Shown here in pieces: positions 46,534-56,323 of a stretch of DNA of 64,000 nucleotides. The stretch spans positions 1-64,000 of the forward strand of contig JAAETH010000109.1 of the NCBI GenBank assembly GCA_024228575.1. The letters are read 5' to 3'. The DNA is from Actinomycetes bacterium. Lineage in GTDB: Bacteria; Actinomycetota; Acidimicrobiia; Acidimicrobiales; Poriferisodalaceae. The translations under genes were made by a program, and so were the position numbers. The stretch's first letter is position 1, and each line of letters begins with the position of its first letter. The notes beneath the pieces were generated by a model that saw nothing but the letters and a program-made list of their open reading frames with translations, ran no database searches and was not told the DNA's origin.

Positions 46534-47301
46534 ATGCAAGCCGTCGACAGGACCTTCGCCGTTCTGCGCGCACTCGCGGCCAAACCCGAGACATCGTCGC
46601 TCGCGGAGGTCGCCCAGCTGACCGGGCTGCCGAAGAACACCACTTCGCGATTCCTCGCTGCCCTCGAACGGCTGGGCATGGTCGAGCGGGTGGGCGACCG
46701 GTATGCCATCGGCGCCGGATTGGCCACCCTCACCCATGCAGCCACGCCGGTCTCATCGCTGCGAGAACTCTGCCGGCCGTACCTCAGCGAGCTTTCGTGG
46801 CAGCTCGGCGAGAACGCATCGTTGGCGGTCGCGGACGGCAACGAGGTGCTCTACGTCGACACGGTCGCCGATACCGGTGTCATCCAGATGCAGGACTGGA
46901 CCGGCTATCACGTCCCCCTGCATGCGACCGCAGCCGGCTTGGCGCTGATGTCGGCGTGGCGCCGAGACGATGTCGTCACGCTCTGCGATGCCGGCCTCTC
47001 ACGGCTGACGCCGGCCACGGTCGTCGATGCCGACGCGCTGATCGAGAAGCTCGAGGACATCACCCGAACCGGCATCGCATGGACACATGCCGAGTTCAAC
47101 TCCGAGGTGAACGCCGTCGCCGCATTGGTATGCGACACAAGCGGTGGCCCCGTCGGTGCAATTACCGTCTTCGGTCCCACGTTTCGTTTTCCGGGTGACC
47201 GACCCCGTTCTGGAATCGACGACCTGATCCTGTCGGCAGCCGCTCACATCGGGGCCCGCCTCGAGATACCCGGCGATCTTCCCAAGACCGAGCACTCGTG
47301 A
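46534..47301 (+). CDS. IclR-family transcriptional regulator
   Basis: A 255-aa regulator. The N-terminal winged helix (about residues 1-65) contains SLAEVAQLTGLPKNTTSRFLAAL. The C-terminal effector domain includes HVPLHATAAGLALMSAW, GIAWTHAEFNSEVNAVAALV and GAITVFGPTFRF, which line the ligand pocket of IclR proteins. It is transcribed away from the dehydrogenase/MttB operon, with a perfect inverted repeat between them. It most likely controls that operon and itself in response to the methylated amine or a catabolite (inference). Confidence 0.93.
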   Translation: MQAVDRTFAVLRALAAKPETSSLAEVAQLTGLPKNTTSRFLAALERLGMVERVGDRYAIGAGLATLTHAATPVSSLRELCRPYLSELSWQLGENASLAVADGNEVLYVDTVADTGVIQMQDWTGYHVPLHATAAGLALMSAWRRDDVVTLCDAGLSRLTPATVVDADALIEKLEDITRTGIAWTHAEFNSEVNAVAALVCDTSGGPVGAITVFGPTFRFPGDRPRSGIDDLILSAAAHIGARLEIPGDLPKTEHS

Positions 47302-47322
47302 GTACCTGAGATGGAGAGAACA

Positions 47323-48327
47323 ATGCGCAAGTGGTTCTGGAGGCTGACGGCAACGGGTTTCGCGCTCGTGTTGGCAGTCAGCGCAGGCTGTGGAGCCAAC
47401 GACGGCCAGGTGCTCGACGACTTCTTCGCAGACGCAGAGGCCGGCGGGTGGTTCACCACGTCGGGGAGTGCGTTCGTTCGACTCGACCCCAACCTCGACT
47501 ACCACTATCTGCCGAGAGATCCCGAGGCCGGGACCGAGCTGGAAAACCACGGCGAAGGCATCTTCTTGGGCCGGGTGACCGTCGCCCGCGATGGGCGCAC
47601 CATCGCAGCGACCACCAGCACTCTGGCGACGGCGAGCCAGGATCCCATCCTGGTCGTGTTCGGGCCGGATCTGACGCCCTTCGACGAGTTCGCCGACTTC
47701 GTCAACCACGACACCCACACCGCCTACCGGTGGTCGCCCGACGGCACAAAACTCTCGACGGCGCGGGGCAACTCGATCTTCGTGATCGACGTGGTCACCG
47801 GACGCGTCGACACCCTCGACGTCGGGCACGCTCCGACGGTCCGCGACGGTCTGGCCACAGGTACACCGAGCTGGTCGGGCGACGGTTCACGTCTCGTATT
47901 CCAGACCGTCGACGATCAGGTGGCGATCGTCGCCGTAGCCAGTGGTGCCGTCGAGGTGATCGCCGAAGGTTTCCTGCCATCGTGGTCGCCCGACGGCGCA
48001 ACCATCACATATCGCACCGACCGCAGCACCGGCGAAGTCATCGCCTACGACGTCGACAGCGGAGACACGCGCAAGCTGTTCTCGATAGAGAACTCTTTCC
48101 AGCACACACTCGCCTGGACACCGGACAGCCGCAACCTGCTCTTCCCACGAGGTGTGGTCAACTCGATATACGGCGATCTGCTGGTCTATTCGTTCGACCA
48201 CGACACGGTGGTCAACACCGGATCCAAGATCGCAACCATGAGGAACACGGTTGTCGTCACCCTCGATCCACTGTTCGAGCAGCAGCTGAGGCCCGTCGCC
48301 GCAGATGAGAATCCGAACCGTCGTTGA
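47323..48327 (+). CDS. lipoprotein with TolB-like beta-propeller repeats
   Basis: A 334-aa exported lipoprotein. A signal peptide (RLTATGFALVLAVSAGC) ends in the lipobox SAGC. The mature part contains WD40/PD40-like blades marked by YRWSPDGTKLS, PSWSGDGSRLVF, PSWSPDGATITY and LAWTPDSRNLLFP, as in TolB-type propellers. It may be a substrate-sensing or scaffold protein at the membrane. GGAGAG lies 5 nt before ATG 47323; an upstream ATG at 47311 is less likely. It follows iclR at 21 bp and could be cotranscribed with it. No function can be assigned. Confidence 0.8.
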   Translation: MRKWFWRLTATGFALVLAVSAGCGANDGQVLDDFFADAEAGGWFTTSGSAFVRLDPNLDYHYLPRDPEAGTELENHGEGIFLGRVTVARDGRTIAATTSTLATASQDPILVVFGPDLTPFDEFADFVNHDTHTAYRWSPDGTKLSTARGNSIFVIDVVTGRVDTLDVGHAPTVRDGLATGTPSWSGDGSRLVFQTVDDQVAIVAVASGAVEVIAEGFLPSWSPDGATITYRTDRSTGEVIAYDVDSGDTRKLFSIENSFQHTLAWTPDSRNLLFPRGVVNSIYGDLLVYSFDHDTVVNTGSKIATMRNTVVVTLDPLFEQQLRPVAADENPNRR

Positions 48328-48372
48328 ACCCGGCCTCCGCGATGCCGTCGCGCCGCCCCTCGAGCGGGTTGA

Positions 48373-50832
48373 TCACATACGAACGCGTTCGTTCATCGGA
48401 TCGTAGAAGCTGCGGATCGAGGTCGACGCGGGAATCATCTGGCCGGCGACGTCGATGTGCCACTCGCCCTCATCGAGCCACGTCTTGGTGACGCCCTTCT
48501 CGTTCTCCGACACCGGGCACGAGATGTAGCCCATTCCGAGCGCTCGACCCTCGGTGTAGCTCCACATCCCCGAGGTCGTGCGACCCACGAGAACACCGTT
48601 CCGGTAGATCGGGTCGTCGTGGTAGAGCAGCAGCTCGGGATCTTCGAGGCGGAACTGGATGAGCCGTTTTGTGCGGGGTTCATTTCGCTGGGCCTCGAGA
48701 ACGGCACGGCCGTTGAAGTCGACGGGCTTGTCCCACGCGACAGCAAACCCGAGCCCGGCCTCGAGCGGTGTGTCCTCGTCGGAGATGTCGTGGCCCCAGT
48801 GGCGATAACCCGACTCGAGGCGCAGGGTGTTGAGGGCGTGATATCCACAGTGACGCAACCCGTGTGCCTCGCCGGCCACGACTATGGCGTCGTACACCTC
48901 GAGGCCGTGTTCGGTCGGGATGTAGACCTCCCAGCCGAGTTCGCCCACGTAGGTCATGCGAAGCGCCAACACCTCACGTCCGGCGACGGTGACGTGCTGC
49001 GCTGTTCCGAACGGGAAACCCTCGTTCGACAGGTCTGCGTCGCTCAGATCGTTCAGCAGCGACCGCGAACGGGGTCCCATGATCCCGAGCATCACATAGT
49101 CGTCGGTGACGTCGGTGACGGTCAGGTCGCGCCCTCGAGCCGCCCGCTGCAGCAGCGTCCAGTCACGGTTGGCGGCCGCGGGTGCAGTCACGACGAAGAA
49201 GCGGTCGTGGCCCATGCGGGTGACGGTCAGGTCGCTCTCGATACCACCCCGGTCGTTGAGCCACTGGGTGTAGACGGCCTTGCCGATGGGTGCATCGATA
49301 TCGTTGCCACCGATGGTGTTCAGCACGTCGAGGGCGTCTGGACCCTCGACCATCCAGTTGGCAAACGAGGTCTGGTCGAATAGGCCCACCGCGGTGCGGG
49401 CCGCGTTGCACTCGTCACCCGAGACGTCGTGCCAGTTCTGCTTGCCATAGCTGTACTCGTAGCGTCGCTCCATGTCGCCGGTGGCGAACCAGTTGGGTCG
49501 CTCCCAGCCGGCCACCTCACCCCAGACGGCACCCATCGCGTCGATGCGGTCGTGCAGGGGGCTCTTGTGTGTTCCCCTTGCGCTCTCGTATTGACGGAAC
49601 GGCCAGTGCATCGCATAGAGCAGGCCGAGGCTCTCCGAGACGCGCTCCTTCAGGTACATCTCATCGGCCTGGAACGGGAAGGCTCGCCGGATGTCGACAC
49701 TGTTGAGGTCCATCGGCGGCAGGCCGTCGACGATCCAATCGGCGAGGGCCCATCCGACACCACCGGCCGACTGGATACCCACCGAGTTGAATCCGGCAGC
49801 GACGAACACGCCATCGACCTCCGGCGCCTCGCCGAGGTAGTAGACCCCGTCGGGCGTGAACGCCTCCGGCCCGTTGAAGAACAGCTGGAGACCACACTCG
49901 CCGAGCGCAGGCATTCGATGAACAGCCTTCTCGAAGATGGGTCCGACGTGCTCCCAGTCCTCCGGCAAGGTCCCGAACGAGAAATCCCTCGGGATCTCGT
50001 CCGTGCGCCATACCTTGCCCCGCGGCTCGAAGAAGCCGGCCATGATCTTGCCGGTCTCTTCTTTGAAGTAGGTGTAGCCACCCGGGTCGCGCAGGGTCGG
50101 CATGCCGCGATAGGCGCCCTCGAGCGGTTCGGTGACGATGTAGAAGTGCTCGCACGCCTGGAGTGGAACGTTCACACCGATCTTGGCGGCGAGGTGGCGA
50201 GTCCACATGCCGGTGGCCAGAACCACTGTCTCTGCCTCGATGTAGCCCTGCTCGGTATGGACGCCCGTGACACGGTGGTTCTCGACGGTCAGATCGGTGA
50301 CCGATACGCCCTCGATCACCCTCGCTCCCCCGATCTTTGCACCCTTGGCGAGCGCCATGGTGGTGTCCACCGGCGAGGTGATCGCATCGTCGGGAATCCA
50401 GAGTGCACCGATCACATCGTCGGCGTTCAACAGAGGCACCTTCTCCTGGGCCTCCTCGATCGAGATCTCCTGGATCTCGACGTCCATGGTCGATGCCATC
50501 GACTTGCCGCGGAGCAGCTCCTGCCAGCGTTCCTCGTTCGTCGCGACCGAGACCGAACCGGGGGCACGAAATCCGGTCGCCTGACCGGTCTCGGCTTCGA
50601 GCTCCTGGAAGAGCTCGATGGAGTACGTGGCCAGTTTGGTGAGGCTGTGGCTGGACTTGAGCTGCGACGCCAGACCTGCGGCATGCCAGGTAGTGCCGCA
50701 CGTGAGGGTGCCCTGCTCGAGCACCACAACATCGGTGACTCCACGTTTGACCAGGTGATAGGCCACCGCACAGCCGACGATGCCGCCGCCGACAACTACT
50801 ACCTGGGCCCGCTCTGGAACGGTTGACGCCAT
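48373..50832 (-). CDS. FAD/GcvT fusion dehydrogenase, dimethylglycine/sarcosine dehydrogenase-like (copy 2)
   Basis: An 819-aa paralogue of the fused FAD/GcvT enzyme. VVVVGGGIVGCAVAYHL is the dinucleotide fold, and TTWHAAGL has the His (H50) used for covalent FAD. The GcvT half shows GIMGPRSRSLLNDLSDADLS and YVGELGWEVYIP. Compared with copy 1 the middle part has diverged clearly, so it probably acts on a different N-methyl substrate, for example sarcosine versus dimethylglycine (inference). A GAGGG motif precedes ATG 50832. It is monocistronic and divergent from a GGDEF-EAL gene across 217 bp in which I see no clear structure. Confidence 0.9.
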   Translation of the reverse strand: MASTVPERAQVVVVGGGIVGCAVAYHLVKRGVTDVVVLEQGTLTCGTTWHAAGLASQLKSSHSLTKLATYSIELFQELEAETGQATGFRAPGSVSVATNEERWQELLRGKSMASTMDVEIQEISIEEAQEKVPLLNADDVIGALWIPDDAITSPVDTTMALAKGAKIGGARVIEGVSVTDLTVENHRVTGVHTEQGYIEAETVVLATGMWTRHLAAKIGVNVPLQACEHFYIVTEPLEGAYRGMPTLRDPGGYTYFKEETGKIMAGFFEPRGKVWRTDEIPRDFSFGTLPEDWEHVGPIFEKAVHRMPALGECGLQLFFNGPEAFTPDGVYYLGEAPEVDGVFVAAGFNSVGIQSAGGVGWALADWIVDGLPPMDLNSVDIRRAFPFQADEMYLKERVSESLGLLYAMHWPFRQYESARGTHKSPLHDRIDAMGAVWGEVAGWERPNWFATGDMERRYEYSYGKQNWHDVSGDECNAARTAVGLFDQTSFANWMVEGPDALDVLNTIGGNDIDAPIGKAVYTQWLNDRGGIESDLTVTRMGHDRFFVVTAPAAANRDWTLLQRAARGRDLTVTDVTDDYVMLGIMGPRSRSLLNDLSDADLSNEGFPFGTAQHVTVAGREVLALRMTYVGELGWEVYIPTEHGLEVYDAIVVAGEAHGLRHCGYHALNTLRLESGYRHWGHDISDEDTPLEAGLGFAVAWDKPVDFNGRAVLEAQRNEPRTKRLIQFRLEDPELLLYHDDPIYRNGVLVGRTTSGMWSYTEGRALGMGYISCPVSENEKGVTKTWLDEGEWHIDVAGQMIPASTSIRSFYDPMNERVRM

Positions 50833-51049
50833 GGGCAACCCTCAACTCTCGAGGTAGGAAACTGGCTGCGCACTATACGCGCCTTCTCGGCGGTGGGCCG
50901 TCGCGGTGCACCGGGGAGAGGTTTTCGAGGTCCCCTTTCTTGTGTACACGAAGGTGTGTCGACGAGAAGCCGGCTCACCTCGGCCCACACGAACCACTCA
51001 TGATCGACGCCAAGAAGCCGATTGATAGGCACTCGCGGGAGTTCGGTGA

Positions 51050-53425
51050 ATGACATCCTCACACGGCGACAGCCGTCCACATCTCAAGGTCGCGGCCCTC
51101 GGGGCAACCCTGCTACTGCTCATGGTGGTAGTTGTTGGCCTCGGCGTTCTATCCCTCACATCGATCCAGCGCGACTACGAAACCTTCGCCGAAGAGGACT
51201 TTCCCGCCTTCAACCACCTGATTCATGTGGATCGTGATCTCTTCCGTGCAAGGGCTGCCCTCGAGGAGGCCCTGCTCACCGCCGACCTCGAGCACAGCGA
51301 CGCAGCACTGGTCGAGTACGAGCTGCAGCTCGACCGCACCGAGGCGAGGTGGATCGAGTATCTCGAGGTCGCCAAGAACTCGCCTGGCGAGGTCGAACTG
51401 CAGAACGACTACGAACAGCACCGAGCCAGCTGGATCGCCGCAAACCTGACGCTGAAGGAGTTGTCGCTTTCGAACGCTCCTGTAGAGCAGGCGATCGTTT
51501 CAGATCTGGTGATGGAGTCGTCGCTCCATTTCGATGCGGCACGCACAGCGGTTCACGACCTCGAAGAGGAGTTCTATGAACCCCTGGTCGAGAACGGCAC
51601 CGACGCATCACGCTTCGACGCGAGGCTTCTCCTGTTGGTCCTGCTCGGCATCGGCGCCACGGTCGGACTCGGCATCTCGATCGCCAGCGTCAGGTCGACG
51701 AAACGCCAGTACCTGGAACTTCGTCAGCGCGAACTGAACAAGCGCTTCCGGTCCCTCGTCGAAAGCGCACAAGACGTCATCACCGTGGTCTCTGGGGGTG
51801 ATGACCTTTCCGTGATGAGCACGGATCTCGGGCCGCTGGCCGTCTCGCCAGATGCCCCTCCGGTCACGTCGGTGGCCGACATTCTCGACCCGGCAACGTA
51901 TGAGATATGGGAGGCGGCCGACCGAATTGTCAGGTTGAGCAACCGCACCGAGAAGATCGAGTTCGAATCGAAGTGGACCGGAGGGCCTGCGGTCTATGTC
52001 GAGGCTCAGGGCTCCACGATGGCCGATGACCCAACCGAACGTGTTTGGGTGTGGCGAGACATCACAGAGCGAAAGGAATTGGAACTCCAGCTATCTCACC
52101 AGGCCTTCCACGACTCGCTCACGGGCGTTGCCAACAGGTCGCTGCTGCACGATCGAATCGACCACGCACTCTCGATGTCCAATCGATCCGGCCGGCCCGT
52201 GACCCTGCTATTTGCGGACCTCGACGACTTCAAGACCGTCAACGATTCCCTCGGGCACCACGCCGGAGACGAGCTCTTGAAGATCATCACAGAACGCATT
52301 ACAAGCTCCGTGCGATCGAGCGACACCGTCGCTCGACTCGGCGGCGACGAATTCGCCGTTCTTCTGGAGGACACCGACGCCGAGACCGCCGCCGAGCTCT
52401 GCGAACGAGTTCTGAAATCGATCGCAAGGATCGTTGAGCTGGGCGAACGTTTCGTCAGTCCGTCGGCCAGCATCGGCATCGCGACCGCTCTTCCAGGCAC
52501 CACGACCGAGGAGCTCATCCGCAACGCCGATCTGGCAATGTACGCGGCCAAGAACGCCGGCCGAGGCCAGTCGAAGGCATACCAGGAGCGGATGCACGAG
52601 GTCACCTCCGAAGCCCTGGTACTACAGGCCGACCTGCGGAACGCGATAACGAACGACGAACTAGCGCTGCACTTCCAGCCGACCGTCAGCCTCTCGAACG
52701 GCGATATCGAAGGGTTCGAGGCCCTCCTACGGTGGGCCCACCCCGAGCGCGGGACAATCCCTCCGGATCGGTTCATCCCCATCGCCGAAGCAACAGGATT
52801 GATCATTCCGATCGGGCGTTGGGTTCTCCAGGAAGCGTGCACGGCCGCAGTCCAGCTGCGCCACGAGAAGGGTGCATCACTGACGATGTCGGTCAACATC
52901 TCGCCTCAACAATTGCGCGACCCAAATATCGTGCGCACCGTCGAGACCGCCCTGGCCCGAACCGGTCTGCCGGCGCCAAGCCTCGTCCTCGAGATAACCG
53001 AGGGCTCACTGCTCGACGACGATTCGTCGATCGAGCGATTGAACGACCTGAAGAACCTCGGCCTACAGATCGCCATCGACGACTTCGGGACCGGCTATGC
53101 ATCGGTCAGCTACCTTCAGAATCTCCCGATCGACATCGTCAAGATCGATCGTTCGTTCATCAGCGGCGACGCCCTCACCGAAGGTGAACGCAAGGCCTTC
53201 CTGAACGCCATCATCGGTCTCGCAAAGAGTCTCAACCTCCGCTCCGTGGCAGAGGGTGTCGAAGACGAGGATCAGCGCGACGAACTCACGGAACTGGGCT
53301 GCGACACGGGCCAGGGTTTCCTGTGGTCGCCGGCCACACCACTATCGCAGACCCAGTTCGTCATCGAGCAGATCTCGGGCGAGCACGCGACCACAGTCAA
53401 TACGTCCTCAGGCGCTCCCGACTAG
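51050..53425 (+). CDS. membrane GGDEF-EAL bifunctional c-di-GMP protein
   Basis: A 791-aa sensor. TM1 (about 13-36) and TM2 (about 191-214) bracket an extracytoplasmic, mostly helical domain resembling a four-helix-bundle ligand sensor. A degenerate PAS-like segment (230-340) follows. The cyclase domain has an intact GGDEF (431-435) with the inhibitory I-site RSSD (422-425). The phosphodiesterase domain has an intact EAL (557-559) plus NISPQQL and IAIDDFGTGYASVSYL with the metal-site residues. Both activities could therefore be present. It is isolated within the amine-catabolic cluster. Signal and output are unknown. Confidence 0.93.
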   Translation: MTSSHGDSRPHLKVAALGATLLLLMVVVVGLGVLSLTSIQRDYETFAEEDFPAFNHLIHVDRDLFRARAALEEALLTADLEHSDAALVEYELQLDRTEARWIEYLEVAKNSPGEVELQNDYEQHRASWIAANLTLKELSLSNAPVEQAIVSDLVMESSLHFDAARTAVHDLEEEFYEPLVENGTDASRFDARLLLLVLLGIGATVGLGISIASVRSTKRQYLELRQRELNKRFRSLVESAQDVITVVSGGDDLSVMSTDLGPLAVSPDAPPVTSVADILDPATYEIWEAADRIVRLSNRTEKIEFESKWTGGPAVYVEAQGSTMADDPTERVWVWRDITERKELELQLSHQAFHDSLTGVANRSLLHDRIDHALSMSNRSGRPVTLLFADLDDFKTVNDSLGHHAGDELLKIITERITSSVRSSDTVARLGGDEFAVLLEDTDAETAAELCERVLKSIARIVELGERFVSPSASIGIATALPGTTTEELIRNADLAMYAAKNAGRGQSKAYQERMHEVTSEALVLQADLRNAITNDELALHFQPTVSLSNGDIEGFEALLRWAHPERGTIPPDRFIPIAEATGLIIPIGRWVLQEACTAAVQLRHEKGASLTMSVNISPQQLRDPNIVRTVETALARTGLPAPSLVLEITEGSLLDDDSSIERLNDLKNLGLQIAIDDFGTGYASVSYLQNLPIDIVKIDRSFISGDALTEGERKAFLNAIIGLAKSLNLRSVAEGVEDEDQRDELTELGCDTGQGFLWSPATPLSQTQFVIEQISGEHATTVNTSSGAPD

Positions 53426-53505
53426 CCGGCGGCCCGAGACGATCCGCCCAGCCCGCCACGAGGGTGAAGCGTGCGAGGCGTTCGCCCGAAGGGCATCTAC
53501 GACAG

Positions 53506-54822
53506 CTACTCCTCCCTGCCAGCGATGATGCGCCTGGCTCTGGCGTTGATGCGCACACCGAGATCCTGGAACGGCAACTTCGCGTTCGGGCGTCCCTTCG
53601 CCAACATCTGCGACAAAAGATCAGAATCGCCTCCGAGGATCATCTCGGCGAGCAGCTTGCCGCCGATGGTTCCCCTGGCGATGCCGACCCCGTTGTGAAC
53701 AACCGTGCCGTGCACACCCGGCCTCATCTTGCCGAATACGGGCTCGCCGTTGCGGCTGAGGCTCAGGGCGCCACCCCAAGTGTGCTCGAACGGCACGTCG
53801 GCCAGACCTGGCCATCGGCGCTCGAACGCCTTTCTATGGGTCCTCGACGCCCAGTTCTTGTGTGTCACGAAATCGCTGCGTCGAGAGAAGCTGAAGATGT
53901 TGCGCACGACGATGCGGTTGTTGGGTGTTGTCACGCGCCGCACCGAAGTCCCCGCCGGGTGTGCGGCGATGACCCCGTAGCTGGCGGCGCCACCGACACT
54001 GTCGGACTCGGCCTCTGTCAGTTCACGGGTGATCGAGCCCCAGGTGATCAGCGGAATCAGGTGCCGATGCAGGAACCCGAACCCCTCGACCCAGCCATTG
54101 TTGGCGAGCACGAGGCTGGGCGTACGCACAGTGCCCCGGGTGGTTCGAATCGTGTGGGGTGGGCCGAAATCGACATCGGTGACCATCGAGTCCTCGAAGA
54201 CCGAGACATTCGCAGGCATGGTGTCGGCAAGTCCCCTGACCATCGCAGCGGGCTGCACGAGGTAGCTGTGCGGGGCGTGGATGGCCTTGGAGTAGTAGGT
54301 GGTGCCGAACGTGTCGGCGCACTCTCCGGTACCCAATCGTGTGTAGTCCTCATCGATGGCGTCGAGGCTCGCAGCGAAGCTGTCGAGCATCCGTTCGCCC
54401 CGTTTGGTGGCCGCGGCGTGAAACTTGCCCTCTTGCACCCACTGGCAATCGATCCGGTTGGCCTCGATCGTCTCGCCGAGCCAGTCGAGGCCGGCCCTGT
54501 TCAGTTCGATGGCAGCCTTTGCCGCCCGAACCGCATCGGCGAACCCCTTGGCCCGAAGGTTGTGGGCGTGGTCGATGGCGAAGCCCGAGGAGCGCCCGGC
54601 GGCATTGTTTCCGATGCGGTCGCCCTCGATCAACACGATCGAGGCGGATCGATCGAGTTCGGCCAGACGCCTGGCCACCGCCAGACCCGAATAACCACCG
54701 CCGATGACGACGTGATCAGCGCCAATTTCGCCGGTCAGGACACTTGGTGGGGCAAGCGGCGGGAGCAGCTCGAGCCAGCCGTTCGAACGGTCGTAGTTCG
54801 GGGTGCGGTCTATGTGTGTCAC
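53506..54822 (-). CDS. FAD-dependent amine/amino acid oxidoreductase (DAO fold, PuuB-like)
   Basis: A 438-aa flavoprotein of the D-amino-acid-oxidase fold. ADHVVIGGGYSGLAVARRL (about residues 35-53) is the FAD fold, preceded by a 34-residue arm as in gamma-glutamylputrescine oxidase. GRSSGFAIDH is the second FAD contact, and NGVGIARGTIGGKLLAEM closes the site. It would oxidise a secondary or primary amine to imine/aldehyde. It starts at GTG, 13 bp after the aldehyde dehydrogenase stop, and is third in a DapA/ALDH/oxidase operon. D-hydroxyproline dehydrogenase is an alternative identity. Confidence 0.82.
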   Translation of the reverse strand: MTHIDRTPNYDRSNGWLELLPPLAPPSVLTGEIGADHVVIGGGYSGLAVARRLAELDRSASIVLIEGDRIGNNAAGRSSGFAIDHAHNLRAKGFADAVRAAKAAIELNRAGLDWLGETIEANRIDCQWVQEGKFHAAATKRGERMLDSFAASLDAIDEDYTRLGTGECADTFGTTYYSKAIHAPHSYLVQPAAMVRGLADTMPANVSVFEDSMVTDVDFGPPHTIRTTRGTVRTPSLVLANNGWVEGFGFLHRHLIPLITWGSITRELTEAESDSVGGAASYGVIAAHPAGTSVRRVTTPNNRIVVRNIFSFSRRSDFVTHKNWASRTHRKAFERRWPGLADVPFEHTWGGALSLSRNGEPVFGKMRPGVHGTVVHNGVGIARGTIGGKLLAEMILGGDSDLLSQMLAKGRPNAKLPFQDLGVRINARARRIIAGREE

Positions 54823-54835
54823 GGCTCGGAATCCG

Positions 54836-56323
54836 TCACTTCAGATCGATCCAGATGGTCTTCAGCTCCGTGTACTGCTCGTGGGCGTGGAGGCTCTTGT
54901 CTCGCCCCGCGAAACCGGAGAGACCAAGACCGCCAAACGGGGTGGTGACGTCGCCCTCGCCGTAGGTGTTGACGGTGACGGTGCCGGCGTCGATGGCCCT
55001 GGCAGCCAGGTGGGCGGTCCGGAGGTCGGACGTGAACACCGAAGCGGCGAGCCCGTACTGGGTGTCGTTCGCCAGGGTGATGGCTTCCTCTGGTTGGGCG
55101 AACTCGATGACAGAAAGAACCGGCCCGAAGATCTCCTCGGTCGCCAGGGTCGTGCCCGGCTCGACATCATCGAAGATCGTCGGCTCGACGAAGAACCCTC
55201 CCGAGTCGACGCGCACCCTATTGCCGCCGAGAATGCAGTTGGCGCCCTCGGACCTGCCTGTCGCAATGTTGGCGACGACCTTGTCGAGGTGTGCTTGCTC
55301 GATCATCGCCCCGATGCGGGTGGCGGGGTCGAGGGGATCGCCAACCACCCATTCTCGGCTCTTTTCGACGATGAGGTCGAGCAGATCGGCCTTCAGAGAC
55401 TTGTGAACGATGAGGCGGCTGTTCGACGAGCAGTTCTGCCCGCCGTTCCAGTAGATCGAATTGACGGCGTGTTCGGCGATCGAGTCGAGATCGTCAGCGT
55501 CGTGCATGACGACGAACGGGTTCTTGCCCCCACACTCGAGCAGCACCCGCTTGAGGTTCGAGTCTGCCGAGTAGCGAAGGAACCGACGACCGGTCCCGGT
55601 CGAGCCGGTGAAGGCTACGGCGTCGACGCCGGGATGACGTCCCAACGGCTCGCCGACCTCTGGCCCGAATCCCGGCACCACGTTGATGACACCGTCGGGA
55701 ATGCCGGCCTCTATCGCCAGCTCGGCGAGGCGGATGGTCGTGATCGAGGTCTGCTCGGCCGGCTTGAGCACACAGGTGTTGCCTGTGGCGAGAATTGGGC
55801 CGAGCTTCCACGCTGCCATCAGCAGGGGGAAGTTCCACGGCAATACGCAGGCGACGACGCCGATCGGTTCGCGAACGACCATCGACACGATGCCCGGCCC
55901 GGTCGGTGTGATCTGGTCGTTCAGCTTGTCGGCCGCCTCTGCATGCCAGCGCAGAACCTCTATGGACTCTGGCAGGTCGATCTCGGACGTGTCGGCTATC
56001 GGCTTGCCGCCTTCGAGGGTCTCGATCGTCGCCAGCTCGCTTGCGTGGGACTCGACGAGGGTCGCAAAGCGCAGGATCGCGCGCTTGCGATCGCCTGGGC
56101 TCATCCGCCCCCACGGCCCATCCAGAGCCGCCCTCGCGGAGGCGACGGCACGGTCGACGTCGGCCTCGTCGCAGCGCGCGATCTGGGCGAGCTCGTCGCC
56201 CGTCGCGGGGTTGATCGTGGCGAACGTGGCTCCACTTGTCGAACCGACGGAGCGACCCCCGATGATCGCCTCGGTGGGCATGTGCACCGATGCGGCGAGC
56301 GCTCCGGCGTTGGTGGTGGTCAT
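54836..56323 (-). CDS. aldehyde dehydrogenase (PuuC/AldH-like)
   Basis: A 495-aa NAD(P)-dependent aldehyde dehydrogenase. LPWNFPLLMAAWKLGPIL is the cofactor region, E263 (in LLECGGKNP) the general base and C298 (in GGQNCSSNSRL) the nucleophile. The tail GLGLSGFAGRDKSLHAHEQY resembles gamma-aminobutyraldehyde-type enzymes. GGGAGGA precedes the ATG, which overlaps the stop of the DapA-family gene (ATGA). The aldehyde probably comes from the neighbouring amine oxidase or DapA-family step; 2-oxoglutarate semialdehyde is one candidate (inference). Confidence 0.92.
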   Translation of the reverse strand: MTTTNAGALAASVHMPTEAIIGGRSVGSTSGATFATINPATGDELAQIARCDEADVDRAVASARAALDGPWGRMSPGDRKRAILRFATLVESHASELATIETLEGGKPIADTSEIDLPESIEVLRWHAEAADKLNDQITPTGPGIVSMVVREPIGVVACVLPWNFPLLMAAWKLGPILATGNTCVLKPAEQTSITTIRLAELAIEAGIPDGVINVVPGFGPEVGEPLGRHPGVDAVAFTGSTGTGRRFLRYSADSNLKRVLLECGGKNPFVVMHDADDLDSIAEHAVNSIYWNGGQNCSSNSRLIVHKSLKADLLDLIVEKSREWVVGDPLDPATRIGAMIEQAHLDKVVANIATGRSEGANCILGGNRVRVDSGGFFVEPTIFDDVEPGTTLATEEIFGPVLSVIEFAQPEEAITLANDTQYGLAASVFTSDLRTAHLAARAIDAGTVTVNTYGEGDVTTPFGGLGLSGFAGRDKSLHAHEQYTELKTIWIDLK

